Positions 8,342 through 19,345 of a stretch of DNA of 64,000 nt are shown piece after piece; the stretch's first letter is position 1, and the number at the start of each line of letters is the position of its first letter. The stretch is from Saccharopolyspora elongata (GTDB taxonomy: Bacteria > Actinomycetota > Actinomycetes > Mycobacteriales > Pseudonocardiaceae), in NCBI RefSeq assembly GCF_004348985.1, contig NZ_SMKW01000008.1, positions 62,001 through 126,000 of the forward strand, read 5' to 3'. The notes below the pieces were generated by a model. It worked only from the letters and a program-made list of their open reading frames with translations, made no database searches and was not told the origin of the DNA. Position numbers and translations under genes: made by a program.

Positions 8342-8653
8342 ATGTTTGTAGTGCTGCTGCAATACACCGCGCCAGAATCGGATATCGACGGCCAACTGGT
8401 AGATCACTACGAATGGGTTACCCAGCATTACGATGCCGGTGACTTCATCGCCGCCGGCCACCGCCACCCGCGCAGCGGCGGGGTGATCATCGCCAGGGCG
8501 ATGTCCCGCGGCAGGCTCGACGCGATCCTCGCGACGGACCCGTTCGCGCTGCACAAGCTGGCTCGTTACGAGGTCATCGAGTTCACCGCGCTGCGGACGA
8601 TCCCCGAGTTGGCGAAGTATGCCGACCCGCTGTCCACGGCCGCCCACAAGTAG
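8342..8653 (+). CDS. YciI-family protein
   Basis: Small cytoplasmic protein of 103 residues with the YciI/YCII ferredoxin-like fold: FVVLLQYTAP at the start, an internal HY..V.QHYDAGDFIAAG segment, the conserved DPFAL motif near residue 65 and ARYEVIEFTAL. The family is related to muconolactone isomerase and some members are lyases, but most have no known substrate. It stands alone, divergent from trpS. Confidence 0.85.
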   Translation: MFVVLLQYTAPESDIDGQLVDHYEWVTQHYDAGDFIAAGHRHPRSGGVIIARAMSRGRLDAILATDPFALHKLARYEVIEFTALRTIPELAKYADPLSTAAHK

Positions 8654-8705
8654 CCCCGAGGCCACCTCGCGACCGCGGCGGGTGCCGCGGTGAGATCAAT
8701 TCGCG

Positions 8706-8867
8706 CTATTTCTTCTTTGCCGCTTTCTTGACCTTCTTTTGCGCTTTCTTGACCTCTTCCGCCTTGGCCTCGCGCAGCAGGTCGCGCAGTACCACGATGG
8801 GGCAGCTCTTGCAGGGCGGTCGCGACCGACAGCATTTCTTCTTGACCTTGATGGTGCCTTTGCCCAC
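8706..8867 (-). CDS. Small Cys-motif, Lys-rich protein, possibly iron-regulated
   Basis: Predicted 53 residues from the GTG at 8867 (VGKGTIKVKKKCC); another in-frame GTG at 8903 would give 65 residues but lies inside the iron box, so I prefer the inner start. It contains CC-x5-C-x2-C (CCRSRPPCKSC), a possible metal site, and ends in a strongly basic tail (KKAQKKVKKAAKKK). I do not recognise a characterised family. A DtxR/IdeR-like box lies 35-53 bp upstream, so iron-responsive expression is likely. Confidence 0.65.
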   Translation of the reverse strand: MGKGTIKVKKKCCRSRPPCKSCPIVVLRDLLREAKAEEVKKAQKKVKKAAKKK

Positions 8868-8901
8868 GGTGTGTTCTTTCGGTGCCGAGACGGGGTTGGG
8901 C

Positions 8902-8920
8902 ACAGGCTAGGCGAACCTAA
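8902..8920 (-). promoter_or_regulatory. DtxR/IdeR (DmdR)-like iron box
   Basis: The minus strand reads TTAGGTTCGCCTAGCCTGT, matching 14 of 19 positions of the remembered consensus TTAGGTTAGGCTAACCTAA, with the TTAGGTT half-site intact. It sits between the divergent small Cys-motif gene and typA, much closer to the former. This predicts repression under iron-replete conditions. Confidence 0.6.
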
Positions 8921-9181
8921 CCTGAAATGGCGAACTTGATGTTGGGCACCGGCCCCGGGTGTTGCGCTGAGCACGCGGCGGCCGGTCCCGCACGAGGTTG
9001 CACTACTCTGGGAGGAGCCGCGCGTCGACGTGCGCGCCTCCACCCCGGGGTGGTGGCGCCCAATCAGCTCCGCAGCTGCGGCGCAGTGGAGCCGCGGCAC
9101 GGTGCCTTGCGGATCGTCCCGCACCCGGACCAAGTCGACGAACCCCGCCGCGCCCATCTGCGCCGATCCAGGAGTACCCGC

Positions 9182-11101
<1,920 letters not shown>

Positions 11102-11545
11102 GGTCGAAGACGCCTTCTCGCTGTGGGATCCCGGACATCGTGAATGGCGAATTCACACGTCGGGGCTGTCCTCGCGAGAAGGCGTCTTAGAACCCGTGGC
11201 GGCGGCACCGGTTGCGAGGGTGGGCGACGCGGCTGCGCCGTTTCGAAGACAACCGAGCGCCCGGTCTGGGCTCGTTGTGGGATTTCCGACACGTGCGGTG
11301 ATCCCGGTGGCGGCTCGAACATCGGCCGCCGCCGAGCCCGCTCGCGCTCGTCCCCGGCGTGACCGGGGATTTCGCCGAATCGCGCGCAGCGCGGGCCGTC
11401 GGCTAGCACACTGGGCCGTGACCCCGGTGTCGATCATTTCGGCGACGGCAGGAACCATGGAGGGCTCTCGCGCGTCTTCCGCACGTGCGAGCCGCCCCGG
11501 GTGGGCCGGGGTGTTCGGGGGAGCAGACGTGAGGGGAGGTCCGGC
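11102..11545. other. Intergenic region typA to lpqW-like gene
   Basis: 444 bp without a credible gene. The first 90 bp hold the long inverted repeat annotated separately; the remainder carries no promoter or repeat I can defend. Confidence 0.5.
11107..11188. terminator. Long inverted repeat after typA
   Basis: Perfect 14-bp arms, AAGACGCCTTCTCG (11107-11120) and CGAGAAGGCGTCTT (11175-11188), are separated by 54 bp. The interior holds a smaller inverted repeat, GTGAAT-n5-ATTCAC. The position right after the typA stop fits a transcription terminator. The long loop with nested symmetry is also compatible with a small MITE-like or REP-type element. Confidence 0.55.
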
Positions 11546-13297
11546 GTGTCCCAGGGTCGACGCCGCCCACTGGCAGTGGTCTCCCTGCTGCTGACGACTG
11601 TCAGCGTGGTGGCCGCCTGCACGAATGCGCCCCCGCCGCCGCTGGTGCCGCAACCGCAAACCCCGACGCAGGCCCCGCCGACCAGCGCGCCGCCGACGCA
11701 GCCGATGCCGGTGGAGGTCGTCGTCGGTGTCGACGAGCTCGAGGGCGGGTTCAACCCGCACACCCTCGCCGACCTGTCGCCGACGAGTTCGGCGCTGGCC
11801 AGCCTGATGCTGCCGTCGGTGTTCCGCCCGGGAGCCGACGGCAACCTGCAGCTGGACGGCACGCTGATGGAATCGGCCGAGTTGGTGCCGGACGCGGAGA
11901 AGTTCACCGTCCGCTACCGGATCCGGCGGGAGGCCAACTGGTCCGACGGCGCGCCGATCGCCGCCGAGGACTTCGTCTACCTGTGGGAGCAGCTGCGTTC
12001 CCAGCCCGGCGTGTCCGATCCGGCCGGCTACCAGCTGATCGACGACGTCGCGTCGCGGCAGGGCGGCAAGACGGTCGACGTGACCTTCGCCAAGCCGTTC
12101 CGCGGCTGGCAGACGCTGTTCAACAACCTGCTACCCGCGCACCTGCTCAGGGACGCGCCGCGCGGCTGGGCGACGGTGCTCGACGACGGCTACCCGGCCT
12201 CCGGCGGCCCGTTCGCGATCCGGCAGATCGACCTGGACCGCGGCGAGATCATCCTGGAGCGCAACGACCGCTACTGGGGTCCGCCCGCGCAGTCGGACCG
12301 GATCGTGCTGCGCGCGCTCGACCGGGCGCGCCAGGTCGAGGCGTTGCGCAGCGGGGACAGCCACCTCGCCGTGTTCGGCGCGGACCGGGGCACCATGCAG
12401 TCGCTGCGGGACCTCGGCGACGCGGTGCAGCTGATCACCGTGCCTCGCCCGGCCACCATGGAGGTGCTGCTGCGGCACGACAGCCGTGAGCTGGCGGACG
12501 TCAAGGTGCGCCGGGCGGTTCTCGCGACCCTCGACCGGCCCGCGCTGGTCGAGGCGGGCACCGGCGGCGGGCCCGCGGATCAGCTGCAGGCGCACGCCCA
12601 GGTGCTCGCCCCGTCCGAGCGCGGCTACACGCCGACCGAACAGGGGTTGCCGAACCGGCCCGATCCCGCGCAGGTCGAGCGGCTGCTCGGCGAGGCCGGC
12701 TACCACCGCAGCGGCGGGGCGTGGCTGCGGGACGGCCGACCGCTGAACCTCGTCATCGCGGCGCCGTTCGAGCACGAGTCGTACATCCGGGTCGCCGAGG
12801 CGGCCGCGCAGCAGCTGCGGGAGCAGGGAATCCAGGCGACCGTGGTGACGCCGACCGGTGACCAGCTGTTCGGCGAGATGCTGTCGGCCAATCCGCGGTC
12901 CGGGGAATCCGGCGGGGCGGGCTCGGTGGACATGGCGATCGCGCCTCGTCCGGCCGGCGGCGATCCGGCGGCGATGATGGCCTCCTCGTACGGCTGCCCG
13001 GGCGTGGCCGCGGACAGTGAGCAGGCGTTCCCGTACAACGACGCCGGCTTCTGCGACGAGCTGCTGCAGCCGACGATCGACGCGGCGCTGACCGGTCAGG
13101 TGCCGTTCCCGGAGGCCTCGGCGGTCGTCGAGCCGGTGCTGTGGCGCGACGCGGTCGCGCTCCCGCTGTACCAGCAGGCCCAGGTGATGGCGCTGCGCCG
13201 GGAGGCCACCGGGATCGAGGCCGGCAACGGCCTGGCCGGGCCGTTCTCGACCGCGGCCAAGTGGATCGGAACGCCTGCCGATAACGACGGCTATTAA
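11546..13297 (+). CDS. lpqW: Family 5 substrate-binding lipoprotein, LpqW-like
   Basis: 583 residues from a GTG preceded by GGGAGG. Signal peptide and lipobox (VVAAC) are at residues 14-26, followed by a proline-rich linker (PPPPLVPQPQTPTQAPP). The body is an SBP family 5 fold (YRIRREANWSDGAPIAAEDFVYLWEQL near residue 120). No transporter permeases are adjacent. In mycobacteria the gene two positions after typA is lpqW, a family 5-like lipoprotein that steers phosphatidylinositol mannoside and lipoarabinomannan synthesis; position and family agree. A plain peptide-binding role remains possible. Confidence 0.75.
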   Translation: MSQGRRRPLAVVSLLLTTVSVVAACTNAPPPPLVPQPQTPTQAPPTSAPPTQPMPVEVVVGVDELEGGFNPHTLADLSPTSSALASLMLPSVFRPGADGNLQLDGTLMESAELVPDAEKFTVRYRIRREANWSDGAPIAAEDFVYLWEQLRSQPGVSDPAGYQLIDDVASRQGGKTVDVTFAKPFRGWQTLFNNLLPAHLLRDAPRGWATVLDDGYPASGGPFAIRQIDLDRGEIILERNDRYWGPPAQSDRIVLRALDRARQVEALRSGDSHLAVFGADRGTMQSLRDLGDAVQLITVPRPATMEVLLRHDSRELADVKVRRAVLATLDRPALVEAGTGGGPADQLQAHAQVLAPSERGYTPTEQGLPNRPDPAQVERLLGEAGYHRSGGAWLRDGRPLNLVIAAPFEHESYIRVAEAAAQQLREQGIQATVVTPTGDQLFGEMLSANPRSGESGGAGSVDMAIAPRPAGGDPAAMMASSYGCPGVAADSEQAFPYNDAGFCDELLQPTIDAALTGQVPFPEASAVVEPVLWRDAVALPLYQQAQVMALRREATGIEAGNGLAGPFSTAAKWIGTPADNDGY

Positions 13298-13491
13298 TTC
13301 CCGCGGCATGGCCACCCAACGGACATGCTGTCGCTGAGCTGCGAGAACGTCGCTCTGTTCGGCTCTCGGGCGGTCGGGGCCGGGTGGTTGCCGCGATCGG
13401 GGTGCGCCGTTCGCGGCGCGCCGACTCGGGCGTTCGGGGTAATGCGGCTACCGTGCGCAGTGTGGTGTGCGCCGCAGATTAGGCTGGACCG

Positions 13492-14403
13492 GTGACGCTG
13501 ACGGCCCCACCGAGGTTGCTGCTGGTACACGCGCACCCAGACGACGAAACCCTCTGGACCGGCGGGACGATCGCCCGCTACGCCGCCCGCGGCGTGCAGG
13601 TGGTGGTGGTGACCTGCACCCTCGGCGAGGAGGGCGAGGTCATCCCCGAGAGCCTGCGCGGCCTGGCTTCGGACCAGGCCGACCAGCTCGGCGGCTACCG
13701 CGTTGGCGAGCTGCGCTCGGCCTGCGCCGCGCTGCGGGTGGCCGATCACCGGTTCCTCGGCGGCATCGGCCGCTGGCGCGACTCGGGGATGCTCTGGGAA
13801 CAGCCCGGTCAGGCGGGCGCGCTGCCCGACGCGCACCCGCGCGCCTTCGCCGTCGGTGACCTGCAGGAGCAGACCGATGCGCTGGAAGCCGTGCTGCGGG
13901 AGGTGAAGCCGCAGGTCGTCGTGAGCTACGCGGCCGACGGTGGCTACGGCCATCCGGACCACGTCCGCGCCCACGAGGTGACCGTCGCGGCGGCCGCGAA
14001 GGTTCCCGACGTCCAGCGGGTGTTCTACGCGGTCCCGTCCCGCGACGAGCTCGCGAAGGGGCTCGCCGGGCTGGCGGAGGCCGCGGACATGCCCTTCGAG
14101 CTGCCCGAACCGCACGAGCTGGCCAGCGTCGAGGACGAATCGATCACCACGGTCGTCGACGTCTCCGAGCACCTGCCGGCGAAGATCAGCGCCCTGCGAG
14201 CGCACGGCACGCAGGTGAAGGTGTGGCTGGATCAGTGGCACAACGGCGAGGGCGTGGCGGCGTACGCGCTGTCCAACGGCGTCGCGCAGCCGATCGTGAC
14301 GACCGAGCACTACGTGCTGGCGACGGGTGATCCGCAGGGCTGCCAGGCCGATCTCTTCGGCGGGCTCGGGGTGAGCGGAACCGAGCCGGTGGGCGACCGT
14401 TGA
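13492..14403 (+). CDS. mshB: Mycothiol biosynthesis deacetylase MshB
   Basis: 303 residues from a GTG start. Zn-dependent deacetylase that removes acetate from GlcNAc-inositol in mycothiol synthesis. The PIG-L/LmbE fold shows HAHPDDET (residues 13-20; H15, D17 and D18 around the metal site) and GYGHPDHVRAHE near residue 148, giving the third metal ligand and catalytic His. MshB-specific segments include LGEEGEVIPESLRGL and FLGGIGRWRDSGM. The 3' end overlaps a membrane-protein gene, the mycobacterial order. Confidence 0.93.
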   Translation: MTLTAPPRLLLVHAHPDDETLWTGGTIARYAARGVQVVVVTCTLGEEGEVIPESLRGLASDQADQLGGYRVGELRSACAALRVADHRFLGGIGRWRDSGMLWEQPGQAGALPDAHPRAFAVGDLQEQTDALEAVLREVKPQVVVSYAADGGYGHPDHVRAHEVTVAAAAKVPDVQRVFYAVPSRDELAKGLAGLAEAADMPFELPEPHELASVEDESITTVVDVSEHLPAKISALRAHGTQVKVWLDQWHNGEGVAAYALSNGVAQPIVTTEHYVLATGDPQGCQADLFGGLGVSGTEPVGDR

Positions 14404-14768
14404 CCGCTCGCGACCGCGTGCTGCTCGGCTTTCTGCTGCTCAATGCTCTTCTGCTGGCATTGATCGAGCTGTTGTTCCTCCCGTCCTACATCGGCTCCGT
14501 GCAGTTCCCGGTCACCGCCGCGCTGGCGGTGGTGACCACGCCGCTGCTGGTGGCCGAGGCCGCGCGGATCTCGCCGCGGCGCCGGATCGCCGGGGCTCCG
14601 TTGCTGGTGTGGTTCGCGACGGTTTTCGTGTTCGGCCTGTTCGGTCCGGGCGGCGACATCGTGCTGCTCAACGACTGGCGCGCCCTGCTGCTGATCGGTG
14701 GCGGCGCCCTGCCCAGTGCGATGATGCTTGGAATCGTGCTGGGCAAGAACGCGAAGCGCCATGGCTGA
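14400..14768 (+). CDS. Small integral membrane protein downstream of mshB
   Basis: 122 residues from TTG, overlapping the mshB stop. Four hydrophobic helices are visible (about 8-28, 38-54, 69-85, 94-113), with a short basic loop RRRIAG. No catalytic motif. A small membrane protein directly after mshB is also found in mycobacteria, so the pairing looks conserved. Function unknown. Confidence 0.7.
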   Translation: MTARDRVLLGFLLLNALLLALIELLFLPSYIGSVQFPVTAALAVVTTPLLVAEAARISPRRRIAGAPLLVWFATVFVFGLFGPGGDIVLLNDWRALLLIGGGALPSAMMLGIVLGKNAKRHG

Positions 14769-15519
14769 GGTGCTGACCGACGAGCGGATCGCGGCGGTGC
14801 TGCGGCCGTTCGTGCGGGCGACCGCGCCGGTGCTGGACGCGCTGCGCGAGTCCGATCCGCTGCGGCTGCGCGGTCGGTCCGGAGATCTCGACGCCGACGG
14901 GGCGTTGCGGAAGGTTCTGCGGCAGCTGGACGGGATGCAGGTGCCGGGAAGTTCCGCGTGGGACGCGATGTCCGTCGAGCAGCGCTGCGACTGGTGGGCC
15001 TCCCGGGTCGGGCGGTTTCTCGCGCTGGTCGCCGGGCTGCCCCGGTTCGGCGGCGTCATCACCTCGCGGCTGCCGATCCGCAACGCGCTGGGCATCACCG
15101 GCCAGGGCCTGGTGCTGTGCGCCATCGCCGCCGAGCACGGCGTGACCGATCGGGCCGTCAAGGTGCAGCTGATCGCCGAGGTGCTGCTGGGGCGCGAGTT
15201 GTCGGATGAGCTGGCGGCCGGGCGCGCCGAGGACGACGAGCGGGTCTCGGAGCTCACCGAGGACCTCGACGCCGCGCGGCGCGAGCACGGCCGGGCGACG
15301 CCGAAGGCCGTCGTGCGCACGGTGTGGCGAATGGCACGTGCGCTGTGGGAGATCGATTCGGAACTCGACAGGCGGCCGCAGGGCCGCTTCTACCACGAGT
15401 TGATCGGCAGCGTCCCGGTCGTCGGCGTCGTGGGCGGCTACCTGGGAGAAAGATCTGCCCTGCGCAAGGTGGGGCGGCTCGGTGCGCAATGGTTGCGACG
15501 CAATGGTTTACGGCGTTAA
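14761..15519 (+). CDS. Conserved protein of unknown function
   Basis: 252 residues from the ATG at 14761, overlapping the previous gene by 8 bp, so probably one operon with mshB. The N-terminal half is helical and charged. A weakly amphipathic segment near residues 95-125 (GGVITSRLPIRNALGITGQ) and a glycine-rich stretch near the C-terminus (ELIGSVPVVGVVGGYLG) resemble membrane-interacting proteins. I do not recognise the family; a distant EcsC-like fold is only a guess. Confidence 0.65.
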   Translation: MAEVLTDERIAAVLRPFVRATAPVLDALRESDPLRLRGRSGDLDADGALRKVLRQLDGMQVPGSSAWDAMSVEQRCDWWASRVGRFLALVAGLPRFGGVITSRLPIRNALGITGQGLVLCAIAAEHGVTDRAVKVQLIAEVLLGRELSDELAAGRAEDDERVSELTEDLDAARREHGRATPKAVVRTVWRMARALWEIDSELDRRPQGRFYHELIGSVPVVGVVGGYLGERSALRKVGRLGAQWLRRNGLRR

Positions 15520-15660
15520 CCCCGGCGTCGTAGAGTCGGTCCTGCTCTCGCGCTGTGGGACCAGTTACGTGTCCAGGGTGGGTACGAGAGATACTGTCAG
15601 CAGTCGCCTCAGGAGGTTCCTGAGCGCGATTAGGACAACGCTTCGAGCAGGAGAGCAACC

Positions 15661-15981
15661 GTGACCTACGTGATCGCCGAGCCCTGCGTCGACGTGCTCG
15701 ACAAGGCATGCATCGAGGAATGCCCTGTCGATTGCATCTACGAGGGCGGGCGGATGCTCTACATCCATCCCGATGAGTGCGTCGACTGCGGTGCCTGCGA
15801 ACCGGTCTGCCCGGTGGAGGCCATCTACTACGAGGACGACGTGCCGGAGGAGTGGGCCGCTTACACCAAGGCGAACGTCGACTTCTTCGACGAGCTCGGC
15901 TCGCCGGGTGGTGCGGCGAAGGTGGGCAAGGTCAACAAGGACGTCGAGCCCGTCACCAGCCTGCCCCCGCAGGGCGAATGA
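15661..15981 (+). CDS. fdxC: 7Fe ferredoxin FdxC
   Basis: Electron carrier of 106 residues from GTG. The seven-iron pattern is visible: C9, C17 and C50 for the 3Fe-4S cluster and C21, C40, C43 and C46 for the 4Fe-4S cluster, with each last Cys followed by Pro. The C-terminal tail (about 55-106) is the acidic extension typical of actinobacterial FdxC. It overlaps dapC by ATGA, a conserved fdxC-dapC pair in actinobacteria. Confidence 0.93.
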   Translation: MTYVIAEPCVDVLDKACIEECPVDCIYEGGRMLYIHPDECVDCGACEPVCPVEAIYYEDDVPEEWAAYTKANVDFFDELGSPGGAAKVGKVNKDVEPVTSLPPQGE

Positions 15982-17102
15982 GTTCCGCGACCGGCCCGGG
16001 TGCTGCGGCGCCCGGGCTTCGGGGCCCGCAGCTGCCGGACTTCCCGTGGGATTCGCTGGCGTCCCAGACCGAGACGGCCCGGTCGCACCCGGACGGCATC
16101 GTCAACCTGTCGGTCGGCACGCCGGTCGACCCGGTGCCGGAGAACCTGCGGCGGGCCCTGTCGGCGGTGGCCGATCAGCCGGGCTACCCGGCCACGCACG
16201 GAACCCCGGAGCTCCGGGAGGCCGCCGTCGCCTCGATGGAGCGGCGCTACGGCGTTTCCGGCCTGGAACCGGACGCGGTGGTGCCGACCATCGGCTCGAA
16301 GGAACTGGTGGCCTGGTTGCCGACGCTGCTCGGCGTCCGGCCCGGCGACATCGTCGCGATCCCGGAGCTGGCGTACCCGACCTACGAGGTCGGCGCGAAG
16401 ATCGCCGGCGCCGAGGTGGTCCGGCTCGCGCCCGGCGAGCTGCCGCCGGCCGGTACCCGGCTGCTGTGGCTGAACTCCCCGTCCAACCCGACCGGCCGGG
16501 TGCTGGACGCCCAGCAGCTCGCCGACTCGGTGCGGGCGGCGCGGGAGGTCGGCGCGGTCGTCGCCTCGGACGAGTGCTACCTCGCGCTCGGGTGGGACGT
16601 CGAGCCGGTTTCGGTGCTGCACCCCTCGGTGAGCTCCGAGTTCCGCGGCGTGCTCGCCGTGCACTCGCTTTCGAAGTCCTCGAACCTGGCGGGGTATCGC
16701 GCCGGCTTCTTCACTGGTGATCCGGACCTGGTGCGGGGCCTGCTGGAGCTGCGCAAGCACGCGGGGATGATCGTCCCCCGGCCGGTGCAGGAGGCGATCA
16801 CCGCCGCGCTGAGCGACGACGCGCACGTGGGCGTGCAGCGCGAGCTCTACGCAGCGCGGCGGGCGGTGTTGCGGCCCGCGCTGGAGGCCGCGGGGTTCCG
16901 CATCGAGCACTCGCAGGCCGGCCTGTACCTGTGGGCGACCCGCGGCGACGATGCTTGGCAGACGGTGGATTGGTTGGCGCAGCGGGGAATTCTCGTGGCG
17001 CCGGGCACCTTCTACGGCCCGGCGGGGGAGCGCCACGTCCGCATCGCCCTGACCGCGTCGGACGAGCGCATCGCCGCGGCCGCCAAGCGCCTGAGCGAAT
17101 GA
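15978..17102 (+). CDS. dapC: Succinyldiaminopimelate transaminase DapC
   Basis: 374 residues, class I/II aminotransferase, coupled to fdxC by ATGA. It makes N-succinyl-L,L-DAP from the keto precursor in lysine and peptidoglycan synthesis. The PLP lysine is K233 in [15 protein letters not shown]; other fold-type I features are [11 protein letters not shown] and [11 protein letters not shown]. Its context with dapD and dapE in the same window supports DapC over a generic aminotransferase. Confidence 0.9.
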   Translation: MSSATGPGAAAPGLRGPQLPDFPWDSLASQTETARSHPDGIVNLSVGTPVDPVPENLRRALSAVADQPGYPATHGTPELREAAVASMERRYGVSGLEPDAVVPTIGSKELVAWLPTLLGVRPGDIVAIPELAYPTYEVGAKIAGAEVVRLAPGELPPAGTRLLWLNSPSNPTGRVLDAQQLADSVRAAREVGAVVASDECYLALGWDVEPVSVLHPSVSSEFRGVLAVHSLSKSSNLAGYRAGFFTGDPDLVRGLLELRKHAGMIVPRPVQEAITAALSDDAHVGVQRELYAARRAVLRPALEAAGFRIEHSQAGLYLWATRGDDAWQTVDWLAQRGILVAPGTFYGPAGERHVRIALTASDERIAAAAKRLSE

Positions 17103-17131
17103 TCCGGCTGCCGGACCGCTATCGCTGGTAG

Positions 17132-17185
17132 AAGCCCGTGAGTGCTTTGGGGTGCTACAGCGCCCCAAACCGCTCACGGGCTTTT
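17132..17185. terminator. Bidirectional terminator, CGTGAG family
   Basis: The stem AAGCCCGTGAG / CTCACGGGCTT extends with TTTGGGG / CCCCAAA around a GCTACAGC-type centre and ends in TTTT. It lies between the convergent dapC and CHAD genes. The same outer arms and central layout recur at 30781-30830 and 37030-37077, and more loosely at 58380-58409. Confidence 0.8.
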
Positions 17186-17198
17186 GCCTGGGAAACCT

Positions 17199-18140
17199 TC
17201 AGATCGCTGCGGCTGCGGCGTCGAGTGCTTCCCACGCCTGCCACCACTGGGCGCGGCGCTCCGCTTTGCGCGCCTGCTCTCTCTCCACCAAGCGGCCCGC
17301 CACGAATGCGACCGCGGCGTCGACGTTCTCGCCGACGTCGTGGAGGAGGCCGCGAATGCGTTCTTCGGCCACGCAGGCGTCTTGGTGCTCTCCGAGCACG
17401 TCCTGGAACTGCTTCGCCGCCTTGATCAGCTGCTGCATCGGCTTGCCGAACGCCGGTTGCGCCAGTTCCGCCGTGTAGCGCACTCGCTTGCCCCGAATGC
17501 GCAGCGCGTGCAGCTCGTCGTCGGCGGGCGCTTCTGGCAGCCGCGCAACGGATTTCCGGACCTTGCGGAACTGACCGAGGACCAGCCTGCGCAACTCGCC
17601 TTCGGTGTCCACATCGGACTCCGGCGCCGGCAGTCCGGCGCGGAGCGAGTCCGAGACCGAGCGGAGCAGGGCGAGGTAGCGGTCGCTGTCCAGCGCCGCG
17701 AGCATCTCCACCCGGGCCAGGCCGTGCTCAACCTCCAGACCGGAGATCAGCCGGGCTGCCGCAGCGCGTTCGTCGGCCGGGAGATCGGCGCTCTCCACGC
17801 GCAGCCGCTCCAGCAGCACGTCGAGATCGCGAACCGGGCCGAGGGCCCTGCCCAACCAGCCCAGCTCCGCGCGCAACGGCTCCGACCAGTCCCGGTCCAG
17901 GAATCGTCGGCCGGACCGCAGCATCGCCCGCATCCGGCGCACCGAGACCCGCATCTGGTGCAGTTCCTCGGGATCTTCGCCCTGCCGGGTGCCGGGGTCG
18001 TGCGAGATCAGGGCGCGCAGCCGGGCGTCCAGCCCGGCCCTGATGTGCTCGGCGAGCGGCGCCTGCCGGTCAGCCGTGCGGGGCTCGGCGGGCAGGTCGA
18101 CGACGCCGGTGAGATCTCGTCGTTGCCAGCTGATGGCCAT
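17199..18140 (-). CDS. CHAD domain protein
   Basis: 313 residues. The CHAD domain is helical and rich in conserved histidines and basic residues: HQMRVSVRRMRAMLRSG near residue 75 and ELHALRIRGKRVRYTAEL near residue 220. Family members bind inorganic polyphosphate. No CYTH domain is fused. It is monocistronic, convergent with dapC. Role in polyphosphate granule binding is inferred. Confidence 0.85.
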   Translation of the reverse strand: MAISWQRRDLTGVVDLPAEPRTADRQAPLAEHIRAGLDARLRALISHDPGTRQGEDPEELHQMRVSVRRMRAMLRSGRRFLDRDWSEPLRAELGWLGRALGPVRDLDVLLERLRVESADLPADERAAAARLISGLEVEHGLARVEMLAALDSDRYLALLRSVSDSLRAGLPAPESDVDTEGELRRLVLGQFRKVRKSVARLPEAPADDELHALRIRGKRVRYTAELAQPAFGKPMQQLIKAAKQFQDVLGEHQDACVAEERIRGLLHDVGENVDAAVAFVAGRLVEREQARKAERRAQWWQAWEALDAAAAAI

Positions 18141-18208
18141 TGCCCATGATAAAACCGGCCGCCCCGGCCGCCGCCTCGTCCATCCAGCGGATCCCGCCCG
18201 CAGGAAGC

Positions 18209-18242
18209 GCGAAGGGCACCCCCGGCCGGAGGTGCCCTTCGC
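18209..18242 (-). terminator. dapD terminator
   Basis: Perfect 12-bp arms, GCGAAGGGCACC and GGTGCCCTTCGC, around a 10-nt loop. It lies 18 bp after the dapD stop. No long U-tract. Confidence 0.75.
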
Positions 18243-18259
18243 CTTGCCTCGAACGGGTA

Positions 18260-19246
18260 TCAGTCGTTGGCGTGCAGCGCCGCGTTCAGCTCGACCTTGC
18301 CGCCGGTCCGGGCGGTGACCTCGATCGTGCCGGTGGTGGAGTTGCGGCGGTACAGCAGGCCGTCCGAGCCGGACAGCTCCAGCGCCTTGGTGATGGTGCC
18401 GTCCGGCAGCGTCACCTTCGTGCCCGCCGTGATGTACAGGCCTGCCTCCACGACGCAGTCGTCGCCCAGCGAGATGCCCACCCCGCCGTTGGCGCCGATC
18501 AGGCAGCGCTCGCCGATGGAGATGACCTCCTTGCCGCCGCCGGAGAGGGTGCCCATGATCGAGCCGCCGCCCCCGACGTCCGAGCCGTCGCCGACGACGA
18601 CGCCCGCCGAGATCCGGCCCTCCACCATCGACGCGCCCAGCGTGCCGGCGTTGAAGTTGACGAAGCCCTCGTGCATCACGGTGGTGCCGCTGGCGAGGTG
18701 CGCGCCCAGCCGAACCCGGTCGGCGTCGCCGATGCGGACCCCGGACGGCACGACGTAGTCGACCATGCGCGGGAACTTGTCGATGCTGTAGACGGTGACC
18801 GGGCCGCGCGCCCGCAGCCGCAGCCGGGTCGCCTCGAAGCCCTCCACCGGGCACGGGCCGTGGTTGGTCCACACGACGTTGGCGAGCAGGCCGAACATGC
18901 CGTCCAGGTTCTGGCCGTGCGGGCGGACCAGGCGGTGCGACAGCAGGTGCAGGCGCAGGTAGATGTCGTGCGCGTCGACCGCTTCGTCGGAGAGGCGGCC
19001 GATCTCGGTGCGCACCGCGACGACCTCGACGCCACGGGCCTCGTCCCGCCCGAGCAGGGCGGCCCCGGCCTCGCCGAGGGACTCGGCCGCCTCCTCGGCG
19101 GACAGCCGCGTGCTGCCGGACCGGCCCGGCTCGCCGAGCTTGACGGTCGGGAACCAGGTGTCCAGCACCGTGCCGTCGTCGGTCACGGTGGCCAGGCCGA
19201 CGCCGTGGGCGCCCGTGGTCTGCGGGTCGGGAGACTGTGCACTCAT
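18260..19246 (-). CDS. dapD: Tetrahydrodipicolinate N-succinyltransferase DapD
   Basis: 328 residues, the longer actinobacterial DapD type. It transfers succinyl from succinyl-CoA to tetrahydrodipicolinate, the branch step before DapC. The C-terminal half is a left-handed beta-helix of hexapeptide repeats (for example [18 protein letters not shown] and [16 protein letters not shown]). The active-site region [15 protein letters not shown] is present. It is monocistronic with its own terminator. Confidence 0.95.
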   Translation of the reverse strand: MSAQSPDPQTTGAHGVGLATVTDDGTVLDTWFPTVKLGEPGRSGSTRLSAEEAAESLGEAGAALLGRDEARGVEVVAVRTEIGRLSDEAVDAHDIYLRLHLLSHRLVRPHGQNLDGMFGLLANVVWTNHGPCPVEGFEATRLRLRARGPVTVYSIDKFPRMVDYVVPSGVRIGDADRVRLGAHLASGTTVMHEGFVNFNAGTLGASMVEGRISAGVVVGDGSDVGGGGSIMGTLSGGGKEVISIGERCLIGANGGVGISLGDDCVVEAGLYITAGTKVTLPDGTITKALELSGSDGLLYRRNSTTGTIEVTARTGGKVELNAALHAND

Positions 19247-19321
19247 ACCCGAAACGGTAATCGGCGCAGGTGGCGGCGGCCCGCAGGGGTGGCCGCCACG
19301 GGTGGCGCCGACCGGGTGCCG

Positions 19322-19345
19322 CGCCGTTTTCGCGCGAAAACGGCG
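19322..19345. terminator. Palindromic terminator, CGTTTTCG family (copy 1)
   Basis: A 24-bp perfect palindrome with the core CGTTTTCGCGCGAAAACG lies immediately after the stop of the lipoprotein-like gene. The same 18-bp core recurs at 46648-46665 after the citE-like gene. Position and symmetry fit a terminator. Confidence 0.6.
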
